64,000 nt of DNA from Propionibacterium cyclohexanicum. GTDB taxonomy: Bacteria; Actinomycetota; Actinomycetes; Propionibacteriales; Propionibacteriaceae. This document shows positions 1 to 9,985 of this stretch, piece by piece. The stretch lies in contig NZ_FOGZ01000001.1 of the NCBI RefSeq assembly GCF_900111365.1, forward strand, positions 124,001 through 188,000, read 5' to 3'. Under the pieces are notes generated by a model. That model worked only from the letters and a program-made list of their open reading frames with translations. It did not search any database and was not told where the DNA came from. The position numbers and the translations under genes were made by a program. Numbering within the stretch: position 1 is the first letter of the stretch; every line of letters begins with the position of its first letter.

Positions 1-1019
1 TCATCGTGCCGGCCGAACCGTCCTCGGGTGCGGTGCTCACCGAGCTCTTGGCCGAGCAGCGTGGGGCTGCAGTGAACATCCACGTGCCCCGGCGGGGCGA
101 CAAGCGGGTGCTGTTGGACACCGTGGCACGCAATGCCGCCCAGGCCCTGTCCCGGCACAAGGCGAAACGCGCGTCCGACCTCGGTACGCGCAACAAGGCG
201 ATGGAGGAACTCCAAGAGGCCCTTGACCTGCCCGAGGCGCCGCTGCGGATAGAGGGATACGACATCAGCCATCTGCAGGGGACCGAGGTGGTGGGCTCCA
301 TGGTCGTCTTCGAGGATGGCCTCGCCCGCAAGAGCGAGTACCGCCGCTTTGTCATCAAGAGCTTCGAGGGCTCGGACGACCTGCGGGCCATGGACGAGGT
401 GCTGAGCCGCCGCTTCGCCCGCCTCATCGAGGATCGTCGGGCGATGGAGACCGCGCAGGACGGCGCACCGGTCCTCATCGACCCCGAGACCGGGCGTCCG
501 CTCAAGTTTGCCTACACCCCCTCGCTCGTCGTCATCGACGGCGGTCCGCTGCAGGTGGGCGCCGCAGCTCGAGCGGTGGCGGAGCTGGGACTCACCGAGA
601 TACGCATCGTGGGCCTTGCGAAGCGCCTCGAGGAGGTCTGGCTGCCCGGCGAGGACAACCCGATCATCCTGCCCCGCAACTCCGAGGGGCTCTACCTCCT
701 CCAGCGGGTGCGCGACGAATCCCACCGCTTCGCCATCACGCACCACCGCGAGCGCCGTTCCAAGGCGATGGTCGAGTCCGTGCTCGACTCCGTCCCAGGG
801 CTGGGCCAGGTGCGGCGCAAGACCCTGCTGGCGCACTTCGGCTCGCTGCGCACGCTGCGCCGGGCCAGCGTCGAGGAGATCGCTGCGCTGCCCGGCATCG
901 GTCCCGCCACTGCTGCCGCGGTCGTCGCAGCCTTGGAGAAGGACCGGCCGACAACTGCGGTCAACGCGACCACCGGCGAGATCATCGCGGATCCGCCGCG
1001 CCCCGAGGACGGGCGATAA
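1..1019 (+). CDS. uvrC: Excinuclease ABC subunit C, C-terminal part (partial at window edge)
   Basis: UvrC makes the dual incisions in nucleotide excision repair together with UvrA and UvrB. Only the C-terminal ~338 residues are inside the window; the gene begins upstream. Visible are the RNase H-like 5'-incision domain with DISH near the start (first catalytic Asp), VVIDGG (second Asp) and RDESHRFAI (catalytic His), followed by a tandem helix-hairpin-helix region ([18 protein letters not shown] ... [12 protein letters not shown]) that binds DNA. A roughly 20-residue insert precedes VVIDGG. The stop lies 4 bases before rapZ, so the uvrC-rapZ-yvcK-whiA order typical of Actinobacteria is intact. 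Confidence 0.97.
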   Translation, partial: IVPAEPSSGAVLTELLAEQRGAAVNIHVPRRGDKRVLLDTVARNAAQALSRHKAKRASDLGTRNKAMEELQEALDLPEAPLRIEGYDISHLQGTEVVGSMVVFEDGLARKSEYRRFVIKSFEGSDDLRAMDEVLSRRFARLIEDRRAMETAQDGAPVLIDPETGRPLKFAYTPSLVVIDGGPLQVGAAARAVAELGLTEIRIVGLAKRLEEVWLPGEDNPIILPRNSEGLYLLQRVRDESHRFAITHHRERRSKAMVESVLDSVPGLGQVRRKTLLAHFGSLRTLRRASVEEIAALPGIGPATAAAVVAALEKDRPTTAVNATTGEIIADPPRPEDGR

Positions 1020-1023
1020 TGGC

Positions 1024-1917
1024 ATGGTGAGCGCAACGCCAGCACCGGCCCGTCATCTGCCGAGGCAGCCCCGCACCGTGATCATCACCGGACTGTCCGG
1101 CGCCGGGCGGCGAACCTGCGCACATGCCATGGAGGATCTCGGCTGGTTCGTGGTGGACAATCTCCCGCCCAGCCTGCTTCCCCAGCTCATCACGACCGCC
1201 AGCACCTCGGGTCTCAACCGGCTGGCAGTGGGCCTCGATGTGCGCAGCCGCGACATGTTCGAGCAGCTTCCAGTGGTTTTCGCACAGCTCGACGCCCAAG
1301 GCGTCACGCCCGAGATCCTCTTCCTGGAGGCCAGCGACGAGGCGATCGTGCGCCGCCAGGAGTCCAGCCGCCGCCCGCTACCCCTCCAGGGTGACGGACG
1401 CCTGCTCGACGGCATCGTCAAGGAACGCCGGATGCTGTCCGATCTGCGGGCCAGCGCGGACATGGTGATCGACAGCTCACGTCTCAACGTGCACCAACTG
1501 TCGAGCCGGATCGCCCACATCTACGGTGGCTCGGACGCCGAGACCCTGCGCGTGCAGGTGATGAGCTTCGGGTACAAGAACGGACTGCCGATGGACGCCG
1601 ACATGGTCTTCGACGTCCGCTTCCTGCCGAACCCGCACTGGGTTCCCGAGTTGCGTCCGCAGACCGGGCTGTCGAAGGCGGTGAGCGAGTACGTGCTCTC
1701 CCGCCCTGGGGCCCAGGCCTTCCTCGACTCCTTCGAGGCGCTGTTCGCCGTCGTCGAACCCGGCTATCTGCGCGAGGGCAAGCGCCAGGTGACCATCGCG
1801 ATCGGCTGCACCGGGGGCAAGCACCGGTCCACGGCAATCAGCGAGGCCGCCGCCGCCCGGCTGCGCGAACGCGGCTGGCAGGTCAGCGTCCTGCATCGGG
1901 ATCTGGGGCTGGAATGA
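1024..1917 (+). CDS. rapZ: RNase adapter protein RapZ family (nucleotide-binding)
   Basis: 297 residues, the usual family length. The N-terminal P-loop reads GLSGAGRRT, with Arg where other bacteria have the Walker A Lys. As I recall, actinobacterial homologues often have GR here too, so this may be lineage-typical. EDLGWFVVDNLPPSLLPQL follows, a RapZ signature. The C-terminal domain carries FGYKNGLPMDAD, the DVRFLPNPHW motif and GCTGGKHRS, a likely phosphate or small-molecule pocket. In E. coli RapZ directs RNase E to the sRNA GlmZ; the actinobacterial role is less clear. The ATG at 1024 follows uvrC by 4 bases, and the stop overlaps yvcK by ATGA, so translation is probably coupled. Confidence 0.95.
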   Translation: MVSATPAPARHLPRQPRTVIITGLSGAGRRTCAHAMEDLGWFVVDNLPPSLLPQLITTASTSGLNRLAVGLDVRSRDMFEQLPVVFAQLDAQGVTPEILFLEASDEAIVRRQESSRRPLPLQGDGRLLDGIVKERRMLSDLRASADMVIDSSRLNVHQLSSRIAHIYGGSDAETLRVQVMSFGYKNGLPMDADMVFDVRFLPNPHWVPELRPQTGLSKAVSEYVLSRPGAQAFLDSFEALFAVVEPGYLREGKRQVTIAIGCTGGKHRSTAISEAAAARLRERGWQVSVLHRDLGLE

Positions 1918-2864
1918 GCGCACTGGCCGAGCTACCGGTCGTTGTTGCACTGGGTGGCGGCCACGGCCTGGCGGCCTCCCTCACCGCCTTGCGCCGGCTC
2001 ACCGACCATCTCACGGCGGTCGTCACGGTCGCCGACGACGGCGGGAGCTCGGGGCGGTTGCGCCAAGAACTCGGTGGACTGCCGCCAGGTGACCTGCGGA
2101 TGGCGCTGGCGGCGCTGTGCGCCGACACGCGCCGGGGCAGGCAGTGGGCGAGCGTCCTTCAGGGCCGTCTGCATTCCCGCGGCCCGCTCGACGGGCACGC
2201 CGTCGGCAATCTCCTCATCGAGGGCATCTGGCAGGAGACGGGCGATCCGGTGGCCGGCTTGGAACTCGTGGCGCAGCTGGTTCGCGCCACCGGCCGGGTG
2301 CTGCCGATGTCGACCATTCCGCTGTGCATCGAGGCCGATGTGGTCGGGACCGATTCACAGGCGCCCGATGAGGTGCAGGTCGTGGAGGGTCAGCACGCCG
2401 TGGCCACCACCTCCGGCCTCGTCCAGGCCGTCCGCCTCGTGCCTGCCGCGCCGCCGGCCTGCCAGGAGGCCGTCAAGGCCGTCGAGCGCGCCGATCACAT
2501 CGTGCTAGGGCCCGGCTCCTGGTTCACCTCGGTGCTGCCGCATCTTCTGGTGCCCGACCTGGCCCGCGCCATCGTCGAGAGCTCGGCGCGTCGCATCCTC
2601 ACCCTCAATGTCGCCTCCGGGCACGAGACGGCCGGCTTCTCACCGTCTCGCCACCTGGAGGTCCTTGCCGAGCACGCCCCGGATCTGCGGCTGGACACCG
2701 TCATCGCCGACGAACTGTTCGCAGCGGGCGACCGGCAGCTGGAGGGCTGCTGCGCGGCCCTCGGCGCCGAACTGGTGGTGGCCGATGTGGCGATGCACGA
2801 CCACACGGCCCGCCACGACCCCTTGCGTCTCGCCTCGGTCTACCGCGACATCATGATGGCCTGA
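1914..2864 (+). CDS. yvcK: YvcK/CofD-like gluconeogenesis factor (UDP-sugar binding)
   Basis: 316 residues. The N-terminus VVVALGGGHGLAASLTAL and TVADDGGSSGRLR match the CofD-fold nucleotide-sugar binding site, followed by PPGDLRMALAAL. The central LGPGSWFTSVLPHLL is also a family hallmark. YvcK proteins (MgfK, CuvA) bind UDP-sugars and are needed for cell-wall precursor balance and growth on gluconeogenic carbon. The start ATG overlaps the rapZ stop (ATGA). WhiA follows on the same strand after a 217 bp gap, the conserved rapZ-yvcK-whiA cluster. Confidence 0.94.
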   Translation: MSALAELPVVVALGGGHGLAASLTALRRLTDHLTAVVTVADDGGSSGRLRQELGGLPPGDLRMALAALCADTRRGRQWASVLQGRLHSRGPLDGHAVGNLLIEGIWQETGDPVAGLELVAQLVRATGRVLPMSTIPLCIEADVVGTDSQAPDEVQVVEGQHAVATTSGLVQAVRLVPAAPPACQEAVKAVERADHIVLGPGSWFTSVLPHLLVPDLARAIVESSARRILTLNVASGHETAGFSPSRHLEVLAEHAPDLRLDTVIADELFAAGDRQLEGCCAALGAELVVADVAMHDHTARHDPLRLASVYRDIMMA

Positions 2865-2988
2865 GCCGCGTTGAACACCCGTGCACTGGGTAGGAGGGAC
2901 TCCGGACTGCGCGGCAGGCAAGGACGCGCGCCCGGCCGCCGGTCGACCGCGCCGCAATGCAGCAGGGTTCGCCGGGGGCCACTCCGGC

Positions 2989-3016
2989 GAGGATCACTAC
3001 GGGAGGATCACTACGG
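2989..3016 (+). repeat. 14-bp perfect tandem duplication upstream of whiA
   Basis: GAGGATCACTACGG occurs twice head to tail, 66 bp before the whiA start. It sits in the only sizeable gap of the rapZ-yvcK-whiA cluster and could lie in the whiA promoter or leader. No function is inferred. Confidence 0.85.
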
Positions 3017-3081
3017 TGGGTGGACGCCTCGGCCGGCCGGCGGGGCGGACAGGGTCAATTCGACAGGGCGGAGCATCGGTC

Positions 3082-4065
3082 ATGGCACTGACACAACAGG
3101 CGAAGGCCGAGCTGGCCACCGTGGCCGTGGCAGCGCCCCAGGCCCGCCGCGCGGAGATCGCCTCGATGCTTCGTTTCGCCAGCGGCATCCACCTGGTCAG
3201 CGGGCACATCGTCATCGAGGCCGAGCTCGACACCGGCCATGCCGCCAGGCGGTTGCGCACAGCCATCTCGGAGATGTTCGGATTCGACGCCGATGTGGTG
3301 GTGGTGAGCTCCGCCGGCCTGCGCAAGGGGACCCGCTATGTCGTCCGGCTGGTACGCGAGGGCGAGGACCTGGCCCGGCTCACCGGTCTGGTCGACGCGC
3401 ATCGCCATCCTGTGCGCGGATTGCCGGCCCAGGTGATCGGCGGGGGCCTCGCCGAGCAGGTGGCAGCCTGGCGTGGCGCCTTCCTGGCGCGTGGCTCGCT
3501 GACCGAGCCAGGTCGCTCGACGGCTCTCGAGGTGAGTTGCCCGAGCTCCGAGGCGGCACTGGCGCTGGTCGGTGCCGCCCGCCGGATCGGCGTGCCGGCC
3601 AAGGCCCGCGAGGTACGCCAGCTCGACCGGGTGGTGGTGCGCGACGGCGATGCCATCTCGGCACTGCTGGCCCGGATGGGTGCCCATGACGCGGTGCTCG
3701 CGTGGGAGGAGCGGCGCGTTCGCCGCGAGGTGCGGGCCAGCGCGAACCGGCTCGCCAACTTCGACGACGCGAACCTGCGACGCTCGGTACGGGCCGCCGT
3801 GGCCGCGAGCAGCCGGGTTGAGCGGGCGCTGGAGATCCTCGGCGAGGCCACCCCTGAGCACCTGCGCACCGCCGGCCAGCTGCGCCTGGCGCATCGCCAG
3901 GCCAGTCTGGAGGAGCTTGGCCAGCTCCACGATCCGCCCCTGACCAAGGACGCGGTGGCCGGGCGCATCAGGCGGCTCCTCGCGCTGGCGGACCGTGCGG
4001 CCAAGGAGCGCGGTCTGCCCGCTACCGACTCGGCTCTGAGGACCGACAAGTCCGAGGGCCGCTGA
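3082..4065 (+). CDS. whiA: DNA-binding protein WhiA (sporulation/cell-division regulator)
   Basis: 327 residues, normal for WhiA. The N-terminal two thirds is the LAGLIDADG homing-endonuclease-like fold ([15 protein letters not shown] at the N-terminus; [15 protein letters not shown]). The C-terminal third holds the helix-turn-helix ([34 protein letters not shown]). WhiA is a transcription factor for cell division in streptomycetes, and homologues occur in non-sporulating Gram-positives. The ATG at 3082 is chosen because it opens the conserved [11 protein letters not shown] sequence; the frame is open further upstream but that part is not conserved-looking. Confidence 0.95.
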   Translation: MALTQQAKAELATVAVAAPQARRAEIASMLRFASGIHLVSGHIVIEAELDTGHAARRLRTAISEMFGFDADVVVVSSAGLRKGTRYVVRLVREGEDLARLTGLVDAHRHPVRGLPAQVIGGGLAEQVAAWRGAFLARGSLTEPGRSTALEVSCPSSEAALALVGAARRIGVPAKAREVRQLDRVVVRDGDAISALLARMGAHDAVLAWEERRVRREVRASANRLANFDDANLRRSVRAAVAASSRVERALEILGEATPEHLRTAGQLRLAHRQASLEELGQLHDPPLTKDAVAGRIRRLLALADRAAKERGLPATDSALRTDKSEGR

Positions 4066-4091
4066 GCCGGCAAGAGGGTCGCTGAGCCGGC
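4054..4091 (+). repeat. 18-bp direct repeat spanning the whiA stop codon
   Basis: GAGGG(C/T)CGCTGAGCCGGC occurs at 4054-4071 and again at 4074-4091, with one mismatch and a 20 bp period. The first copy contains the whiA stop, so the 3' end of the gene seems to have been duplicated into the intergenic region. Confidence 0.8.
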
Positions 4092-4118
4092 GGATTCGGC
4101 TGTGACCACATGACGTGA

Positions 4119-5321
<1,203 letters not shown>

Positions 5322-5342
5322 TCGACCCGCGTGATCGCGTGA

Positions 5343-5378
5343 CCAAGGGCGTGCTGGCTGCTGCTGGCGCGCCCTTGG
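5343..5378 (+). terminator. Hairpin between gap and pgk
   Basis: CCAAGGGCG (5343-5351) pairs perfectly with CGCCCTTGG (5370-5378) around an 18 nt loop. There is no strong U-run. It may act as a partial terminator or mRNA processing/stability element that sets different gap and pgk levels, since pgk follows on the same strand without an obvious strong promoter. Confidence 0.55.
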
Positions 5379-5420
5379 CTGCGTTTCAAGCCAATTCAAT
5401 GTCATTTTGAGGAGTACGCA

Positions 5421-6632
5421 GTGAAGACCATTTCCGATCTGGGTGACCTGCGCGGCAAGCGCGTCGTCATCCGTTGCGATTTCAACGTTCCGCTCTCGGG
5501 TCAGACCATCACCGATGACGGCCGTATCAGGGCCGCGCTTCCCACCCTGAAGGAGCTGCTGTCCCAGGGCGCCCGGGTCACCGCACTGGCCCACCTGGGG
5601 CGCCCGAAGGGCACCCCCGACCCCAAGTTCTCGCTGGCTCCCGTCGCCGCTCGGCTCGGTGAGCTGCTCGGTCAGTCCGTGAAGCTTGCCACCGACACGG
5701 TGGGCCCGTCGGCCCAGGCCGTGAGCGCCGCTCTCGCCGACGGCGAGATCGCGCTGGCCGAAAACGTGCGTTTCGAGGCGGGCGAGACGAGCAAGGTCGA
5801 CGCCGAGCGCGCCGAACTCGCCGAGAAGTACGCCCAGCTCGGTGACTACTTCGTCTCCGACGGCTTCGGCGTCGTCCATCGCAAGCAGGCCAGCGTCTAC
5901 GACATCGCCAAGCTGCTGCCCAGCGCCGCTGGCCACCTCGTCGAGAAGGAAGTCTCGGTCCTGTCGAAGATCACGACCGATCCGGAGCGGCCCTACGTCG
6001 TCGTGCTCGGCGGTGCCAAGGTGGCCGACAAGCTCGCCGTCATCGACAACCTGCTCAAGGTGGCCGACACCCTCATCATCGGCGGCGGCATGTCCTACAC
6101 CTTTCTCAAGGCTCAGGGCTACGAGGTGGGCAATTCGATCCTCGACGAGAGCAAGGTGGAAGCCTGCAAGGGCTACCTGGCCGACGCCCAGGCCAAGGGC
6201 AAGAGAATCCTGCTTCCCGTCGACGTACGGATCGCCGACGGCATGGACTTCGAGGCCCGTACCGTCAAGGGTGAGGTCGAGGTGGTTCCGGTCGACGCCA
6301 TACCCGCCGACAAGGGCGGCCTGGACATCGGCCCCGAGTCGGAGAAGCTGTTCGCCCAAGAGATCGCCGGGGCGAAGACCGTCTTCTGGAACGGCCCGGC
6401 CGGCGTCTCGGAGATCGAGGCCTTCGCCGGTGGCACCAAGGCCATCGCCAAGGCGCTCGCCGAGGGCTCGGCGTTCAGCGTCATCGGTGGCGGCGATTCG
6501 GCCGCCGCGGTGCGCACCTTCGGCTATTCCGACGACCAGTTCGGCTGGATCTCCACCGGCGGCGGCGCCTCCCTGGAGTACCTCGAGGGCAAGCAGCTGC
6601 CGGGCCTGGCAGTCCTGGAAGGGGACAAGTGA
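5421..6632 (+). CDS. pgk: Phosphoglycerate kinase
   Basis: 403 residues, normal length. It makes ATP from 1,3-bisphosphoglycerate. The N-terminal [14 protein letters not shown] is the PGK signature; [16 protein letters not shown] and the C-terminal [28 protein letters not shown] form the nucleotide site. The GTG start at 5421 has GAGGAG about 8 nt upstream. The stop overlaps the tpiA ATG by one base, so the two are translationally coupled. One oddity: the usual F(G/A)xxHRxHAS is [13 protein letters not shown] here, with Lys-Gln replacing the usual residues after HR. Confidence 0.97.
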   Translation: MKTISDLGDLRGKRVVIRCDFNVPLSGQTITDDGRIRAALPTLKELLSQGARVTALAHLGRPKGTPDPKFSLAPVAARLGELLGQSVKLATDTVGPSAQAVSAALADGEIALAENVRFEAGETSKVDAERAELAEKYAQLGDYFVSDGFGVVHRKQASVYDIAKLLPSAAGHLVEKEVSVLSKITTDPERPYVVVLGGAKVADKLAVIDNLLKVADTLIIGGGMSYTFLKAQGYEVGNSILDESKVEACKGYLADAQAKGKRILLPVDVRIADGMDFEARTVKGEVEVVPVDAIPADKGGLDIGPESEKLFAQEIAGAKTVFWNGPAGVSEIEAFAGGTKAIAKALAEGSAFSVIGGGDSAAAVRTFGYSDDQFGWISTGGGASLEYLEGKQLPGLAVLEGDK

Positions 6633-7420
6633 TGGCGCGCACACCGATCATCGCCGGCAACTGGAAGATGAACCTCAACCACATTGAGGCTCTCGGTCTG
6701 GTCCAGAAGCTCGCCTTCGCCCTGCAGGACAAGGGCTACGACAAGACGAAGTCCGAGGCGGTCGTCATTCCGCCGTTCACCGATCTGCGCACCGTGCAGA
6801 CCCTCGTCGAGGGCGACCGCCTGCCGATCGCCTACGGCGCCCAGGACCTGTCCGAGCACGACGCCGGTGCCTACACCGGCGAGGTGAGCGCCGATATGCT
6901 CGTCAAGCTCGGCTGCAGCTATGTGATCGTGGGTCACTCCGAGCGGCGCCAGTACCACGCCGAAACCGACGAGATCGTCAACGCCAAGGCGCTCAAGGCG
7001 CTCTCGAAGGGACTCACGCCGATCATCTGCGTCGGTGAGAGCCTGGAGGTGCGCAAGGCCGGCAAGCACGTCGAGCACACCGTCGCCCAGGTGAAGGGTG
7101 CCCTGGCGGGGATCGCCGCCGAGCAGGCTGCCTCGCTCGTGATCGCCTACGAGCCCGTCTGGGCCATCGGCACCGGCGAGGTCGCCACGCCCGAGGACGC
7201 CCAGGAGGTCTGCGGGGCGATCCGCTCCGCGCTCGCCGATCTGTACGACGGGCCCACCGCGGAATCGGTGCGCATCCAGTACGGCGGTTCGGTCAAGCCG
7301 GGCAGCGTGGCAGCCATCATGGCCAAGCCCGACATCGATGGGGCCCTGGTGGGTGGCGCCAGCCTCAAGGCCGAGGATTTCGCGGCCATCGTGCGCTTCT
7401 ACGATCAGCCCTCCGCCTGA
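6632..7420 (+). CDS. tpiA: Triosephosphate isomerase
   Basis: 262 residues. It interconverts dihydroxyacetone phosphate and glyceraldehyde 3-phosphate. Visible are the N-terminal [10 protein letters not shown] (catalytic Lys), [13 protein letters not shown] (electrophilic His), [11 protein letters not shown] (catalytic Glu and flexible loop) and [11 protein letters not shown] (phosphate loop). The ATG at 6632 overlaps the pgk stop as TGATG; a GTG one codon earlier at 6629 is an alternative. Expression is almost certainly coupled to pgk. Confidence 0.97.
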   Translation: MARTPIIAGNWKMNLNHIEALGLVQKLAFALQDKGYDKTKSEAVVIPPFTDLRTVQTLVEGDRLPIAYGAQDLSEHDAGAYTGEVSADMLVKLGCSYVIVGHSERRQYHAETDEIVNAKALKALSKGLTPIICVGESLEVRKAGKHVEHTVAQVKGALAGIAAEQAASLVIAYEPVWAIGTGEVATPEDAQEVCGAIRSALADLYDGPTAESVRIQYGGSVKPGSVAAIMAKPDIDGALVGGASLKAEDFAAIVRFYDQPSA

Positions 7421-7440
7421 TCCACGCCACGAGATGAGAC

Positions 7441-7485
7441 GCAGGGGCGTCCCGGCATCGTCTGGCGGTGCTTGGGCGCCCCTGC
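7441..7485 (+). terminator. Hairpin after tpiA
   Basis: GCAGGGGCG (7441-7449) pairs with CGCCCCTGC (7477-7485) across a 27 nt loop. It lies 20 bp after the tpiA stop and upstream of the separate secG promoter, so it probably ends the gap-pgk-tpiA transcript. It lacks a U-run. Confidence 0.5.
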
Positions 7486-7497
7486 CGCGAGGCGCCA

Positions 7498-7529
7498 CGG
7501 CTTCGTGACGGCGCGGCTTCGTGACGGCG
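7498..7529 (+). repeat. 16-bp perfect tandem duplication in tpiA-secG gap
   Basis: CGGCTTCGTGACGGCG is present twice with no spacer. The gap (7421-7643) also contains two copies of CCTGGCCGGGCGG and an imperfect GGCTCCGC/GCGGAGCC inverted repeat. No coding potential was recognised. Confidence 0.85.
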
Positions 7530-7631
7530 GGCACGCACTGCCTGCCCCGGACCTGGCCGGGCGGCGGCGGCGCGCCGGCTCCGCGGTGGCATGGCGGCCC
7601 CTGGCCGGGCGGAGCCCCCGCATCGGTGGGC

Positions 7632-7637
7632 TAGACT
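7632..7637 (+). promoter_or_regulatory. Putative -10 of secG (leaderless)
   Basis: TAGACT lies exactly 6 nt before the GTG at 7644. Transcription would start at or next to the start codon, and no Shine-Dalgarno is present, so a leaderless mRNA is likely. Confidence 0.55.
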
Positions 7638-7643
7638 CAGGCA

Positions 7644-7907
7644 GTGATGTCGATTCCACTCATGACTTGGCCCACGATGACGCTCTCGATCCTGCTCATC
7701 GTGCTGAGCCTCGTCCTCACCGCGTTCATCCTCCTTCACAAGAGCCGTGGTGGCGGCCTGTCCGATTTGTTCGGCGGCGGCATGAGCACGGCCATGAGCG
7801 GCACCTCGTCGGCCGAGCGGATGCTCGACCGGCTGACCATCATCATCAGTCTCCTGTGGCTGGCCTGCATCTTCGGCCTGCTCGTGCTGCAGCGGCACGC
7901 CGGCTGA
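7644..7907 (+). CDS. secG: Preprotein translocase subunit SecG
   Basis: 87 residues, with two membrane segments (about residues 11-31 and 62-84) separated by a Gly/Ser-rich loop containing KSRGGGLSDLFGGGMS, the SecG family signature. SecG assists SecYE in protein export across the membrane. The GTG at 7644 is preferred because a TAGACT hexamer precedes it by 6 nt; the ATG at 7647 is the alternative. The position downstream of gap-pgk-tpiA is conserved in many Gram-positives. Confidence 0.93.
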   Translation: MMSIPLMTWPTMTLSILLIVLSLVLTAFILLHKSRGGGLSDLFGGGMSTAMSGTSSAERMLDRLTIIISLLWLACIFGLLVLQRHAG

Positions 7908-7967
7908 GCCGCAGGCCCCCGCCAGGACAGATTCACCGAATTCTCGACCCGCAAGGAGCGCAAAGCA

Positions 7968-8324
7968 GTGTCCAGTGGAAGTGCCATTCGTGGCAGCAGG
8001 GCCGGTGCCGGCCCCAGTGGCGAGGCAGTGCGCGGGGAGGTGTGCCCTCGGGTGCAGGTTTCCTACTATTGCGCCAACGGGCACATCACCCAGCCGTCCT
8101 TTGCCGTGGACGCGCAGATTCCCGAGCAGTGGGAATGCATGAAGTGCGGGCTGCCCGCCAATCTCGACCAGCGCAACCCGCCGCCGCCACCGAAGACCCA
8201 GCCGTACAAGACTCATCTGGCCTATGTGAAGGAGCGCCGCAGCTCCAAGGAGGCCCATGCCATCCTCGAGGAGGCGCTGAGCCACCTCAAGGATCGTCGC
8301 GCGCGCGGCGAGGTCATCTACTGA
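7968..8324 (+). CDS. rbpA: RNA polymerase-binding protein RbpA
   Basis: 118 residues. RbpA is an actinobacterial transcription activator that binds RNA polymerase and the principal sigma factor. The core domain has YYCANGHITQPSFAVDAQIPEQWECMKCG, split here as a Cys-x3-His and a C-x2-C pair, probably binding zinc. The proline/lysine linker (PPPPPKTQPYKTHLAYV) and the C-terminal sigma-interacting helices (KERRSSKEAHAILEEALSHLKDRR) follow. The GTG at 7968 has AAGGAG 9 nt upstream. It converges on pgl with only 8 bp between stops. Confidence 0.93.
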   Translation: MSSGSAIRGSRAGAGPSGEAVRGEVCPRVQVSYYCANGHITQPSFAVDAQIPEQWECMKCGLPANLDQRNPPPPPKTQPYKTHLAYVKERRSSKEAHAILEEALSHLKDRRARGEVIY

Positions 8325-8332
8325 TCGGGTGC

Positions 8333-9073
8333 CTACAGATCGCAGCGGAAATAGGGAAGGCTCTGCGCCGCCGCCTCATCGACGAACCACAGGGTGCTTT
8401 CGGTGCCATGCGGGTATGTGGCGGGGCATCGTGGATCGCCTTCAAGCCCTGCGCGCACGGCATCGCGCTTGTCCGCTCCTGAGGCGAAGAGCCAGACCTG
8501 CCGGGAACGATTGATCGCCGAGAAGTTGAGCGTCACGCGTTCGGGTGGATCATAGGGAGCATCGGTCACCCCGCTGGCCAGGAGCGTCGTCTTCGACTGG
8601 GCGGTGAAGCTGGAATGCCGAGGGAAGATCGACGCGACATGGCCGTCCTCGCCCACGTCGAGCAGGCAGCAGTCGAAGACCGTGCCCCCGAGTTCCTCTG
8701 CATAGGCAAACGCCGCATCGTCGACATCCGTCGTTCCGGTGCGCGGGGGCATCGCATGGATGTGCGAGGGCACCAGCGGCAGCGTGGCTGCCAGCACGCT
8801 GAGCGTCTGGAAGGAGAAGCGAACGGGGTCGGTGGTGTCCACGAAACGCTCTGTCGACCACCACAGGTGCAGACGCGAGGCATCGAAGATCCCCGAGGGC
8901 GCCAGCGCCGCCAGCTGGTGGCACAGCTCCAGACCGGTCGGGCCCCCGGCGAGGCACAGGTGCACGAACTCCTGGTGGCGTTGCAGCTGCGCCAGATGGG
9001 CGCTGAGGCGTCCCCCGGCGTGCGCGGCGAGCTCAGCCCCGTCGCGGTAGCGGAAGACACGCGGTGCACTCAT
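8333..9073 (-). CDS. pgl: 6-phosphogluconolactonase
   Basis: 246 residues. It hydrolyses 6-phosphogluconolactone in the oxidative pentose phosphate pathway. Family motifs are LCLAGGPTGLELCHQL, LHLWWSTERFVD and LDVGEDGHVASIFP. In the second motif the usual (G)DER is TER, so the Asp commonly seen there is Thr; the functional effect is unknown. The ATG shares its A with the opcA stop (TGATG on the minus strand), and zwf-opcA-pgl read as one operon. Confidence 0.93.
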   Translation of the reverse strand: MSAPRVFRYRDGAELAAHAGGRLSAHLAQLQRHQEFVHLCLAGGPTGLELCHQLAALAPSGIFDASRLHLWWSTERFVDTTDPVRFSFQTLSVLAATLPLVPSHIHAMPPRTGTTDVDDAAFAYAEELGGTVFDCCLLDVGEDGHVASIFPRHSSFTAQSKTTLLASGVTDAPYDPPERVTLNFSAINRSRQVWLFASGADKRDAVRAGLEGDPRCPATYPHGTESTLWFVDEAAAQSLPYFRCDL

Positions 9074-9975
9074 CAGGAGGCTCGCTCCGCGAGCTTGTCG
9101 AGCGCCTGCTCGAAGATCGCATCGGGCCCCAGGCGGCGAAGCTCCTCGGAGAGCAGCTCGACGCGAGTGCGCCGCGCCAGCGCCGCGGTGCGCACCGGCT
9201 GGTCCGGCACGATGTACTCCGAGTCGGTCTTCGACACGCGCCGGATCGCAACCTCGCCGCACTCGGTCTGCAGCCGCACCGCCGTGATGCCAGGTCCCAT
9301 CGACGTGACGATGCCCACCGGCACGCCGAGCCGGGCGTCGAGCCAGGATGCCAGCAGGGCGGCGGGCGCATTCTCCTCGGCCGCCTCGACTGTGGCGGAG
9401 CTGACCGGCCGGCCGCACTGGTCCAGGGCAGACGCGATGAGTGCTCGCCAGCGGGTGAGCCGAGTCCACGACAGATCGGTGTCGGCGGCGCTGTGCGGGC
9501 CGCGGGCCCGCGCGATGAGCGTGCCGACGGGGTCGTCGGAGTTCGTGGCATCGGTGATGCGCAGCCTCGCGAGCGCGCCCACCGGGTCCTGGGAAGGCAG
9601 CTCTGGGCCGCGCCCCGGCCACCACGCCACTGCCGGCAGATCGGGAAGCAGCAGTGGCAGCACGACCGAGTCGGCGTGGTCGACGAGATCACCGGACAGC
9701 CGCAGGGTGATCATGTCCCCGGGCACGCCCTCGCCGATTCGGATCTCGGCATCCATGGCGGTCTTGGGGGACTTGCTCGTGAGCACCATGAGGATTCGCG
9801 ACGGATGCTCGGCTGCAGTGGCCTGGGCGGCGTCGAAGGCCTGCGAGTACTGCTGGGTGCTGCTCATGACGATGAGCGTCATGACCAGCCCGGAGGCAAC
9901 ACCGGTGGAGCGGCGGGCGGACAGCGCGCGGGCAGCGACCGCTGGGGCATTGGTATCGGTGAGTTCGATGATCAT
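9073..9975 (-). CDS. opcA: Glucose-6-phosphate dehydrogenase assembly protein OpcA
   Basis: 300 residues, similar to actinobacterial OpcA throughout: MIIELTDTNAPAVAARALS at the N-terminus, AEHPSRILMVLTS, LLLPDLPAVAWWPG and the C-terminal DGPVRTAALARRTR-like segment (DQPVRTAALARRTRVELLSEEL). OpcA is needed for assembly or activity of Zwf in Actinobacteria and cyanobacteria. It starts 11 bp after zwf, with GGAGA upstream of the ATG, and overlaps pgl by one base. Confidence 0.93.
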   Translation of the reverse strand: MIIELTDTNAPAVAARALSARRSTGVASGLVMTLIVMSSTQQYSQAFDAAQATAAEHPSRILMVLTSKSPKTAMDAEIRIGEGVPGDMITLRLSGDLVDHADSVVLPLLLPDLPAVAWWPGRGPELPSQDPVGALARLRITDATNSDDPVGTLIARARGPHSAADTDLSWTRLTRWRALIASALDQCGRPVSSATVEAAEENAPAALLASWLDARLGVPVGIVTSMGPGITAVRLQTECGEVAIRRVSKTDSEYIVPDQPVRTAALARRTRVELLSEELRRLGPDAIFEQALDKLAERAS

Positions 9976-9985
9976 GGCAGTCTCC

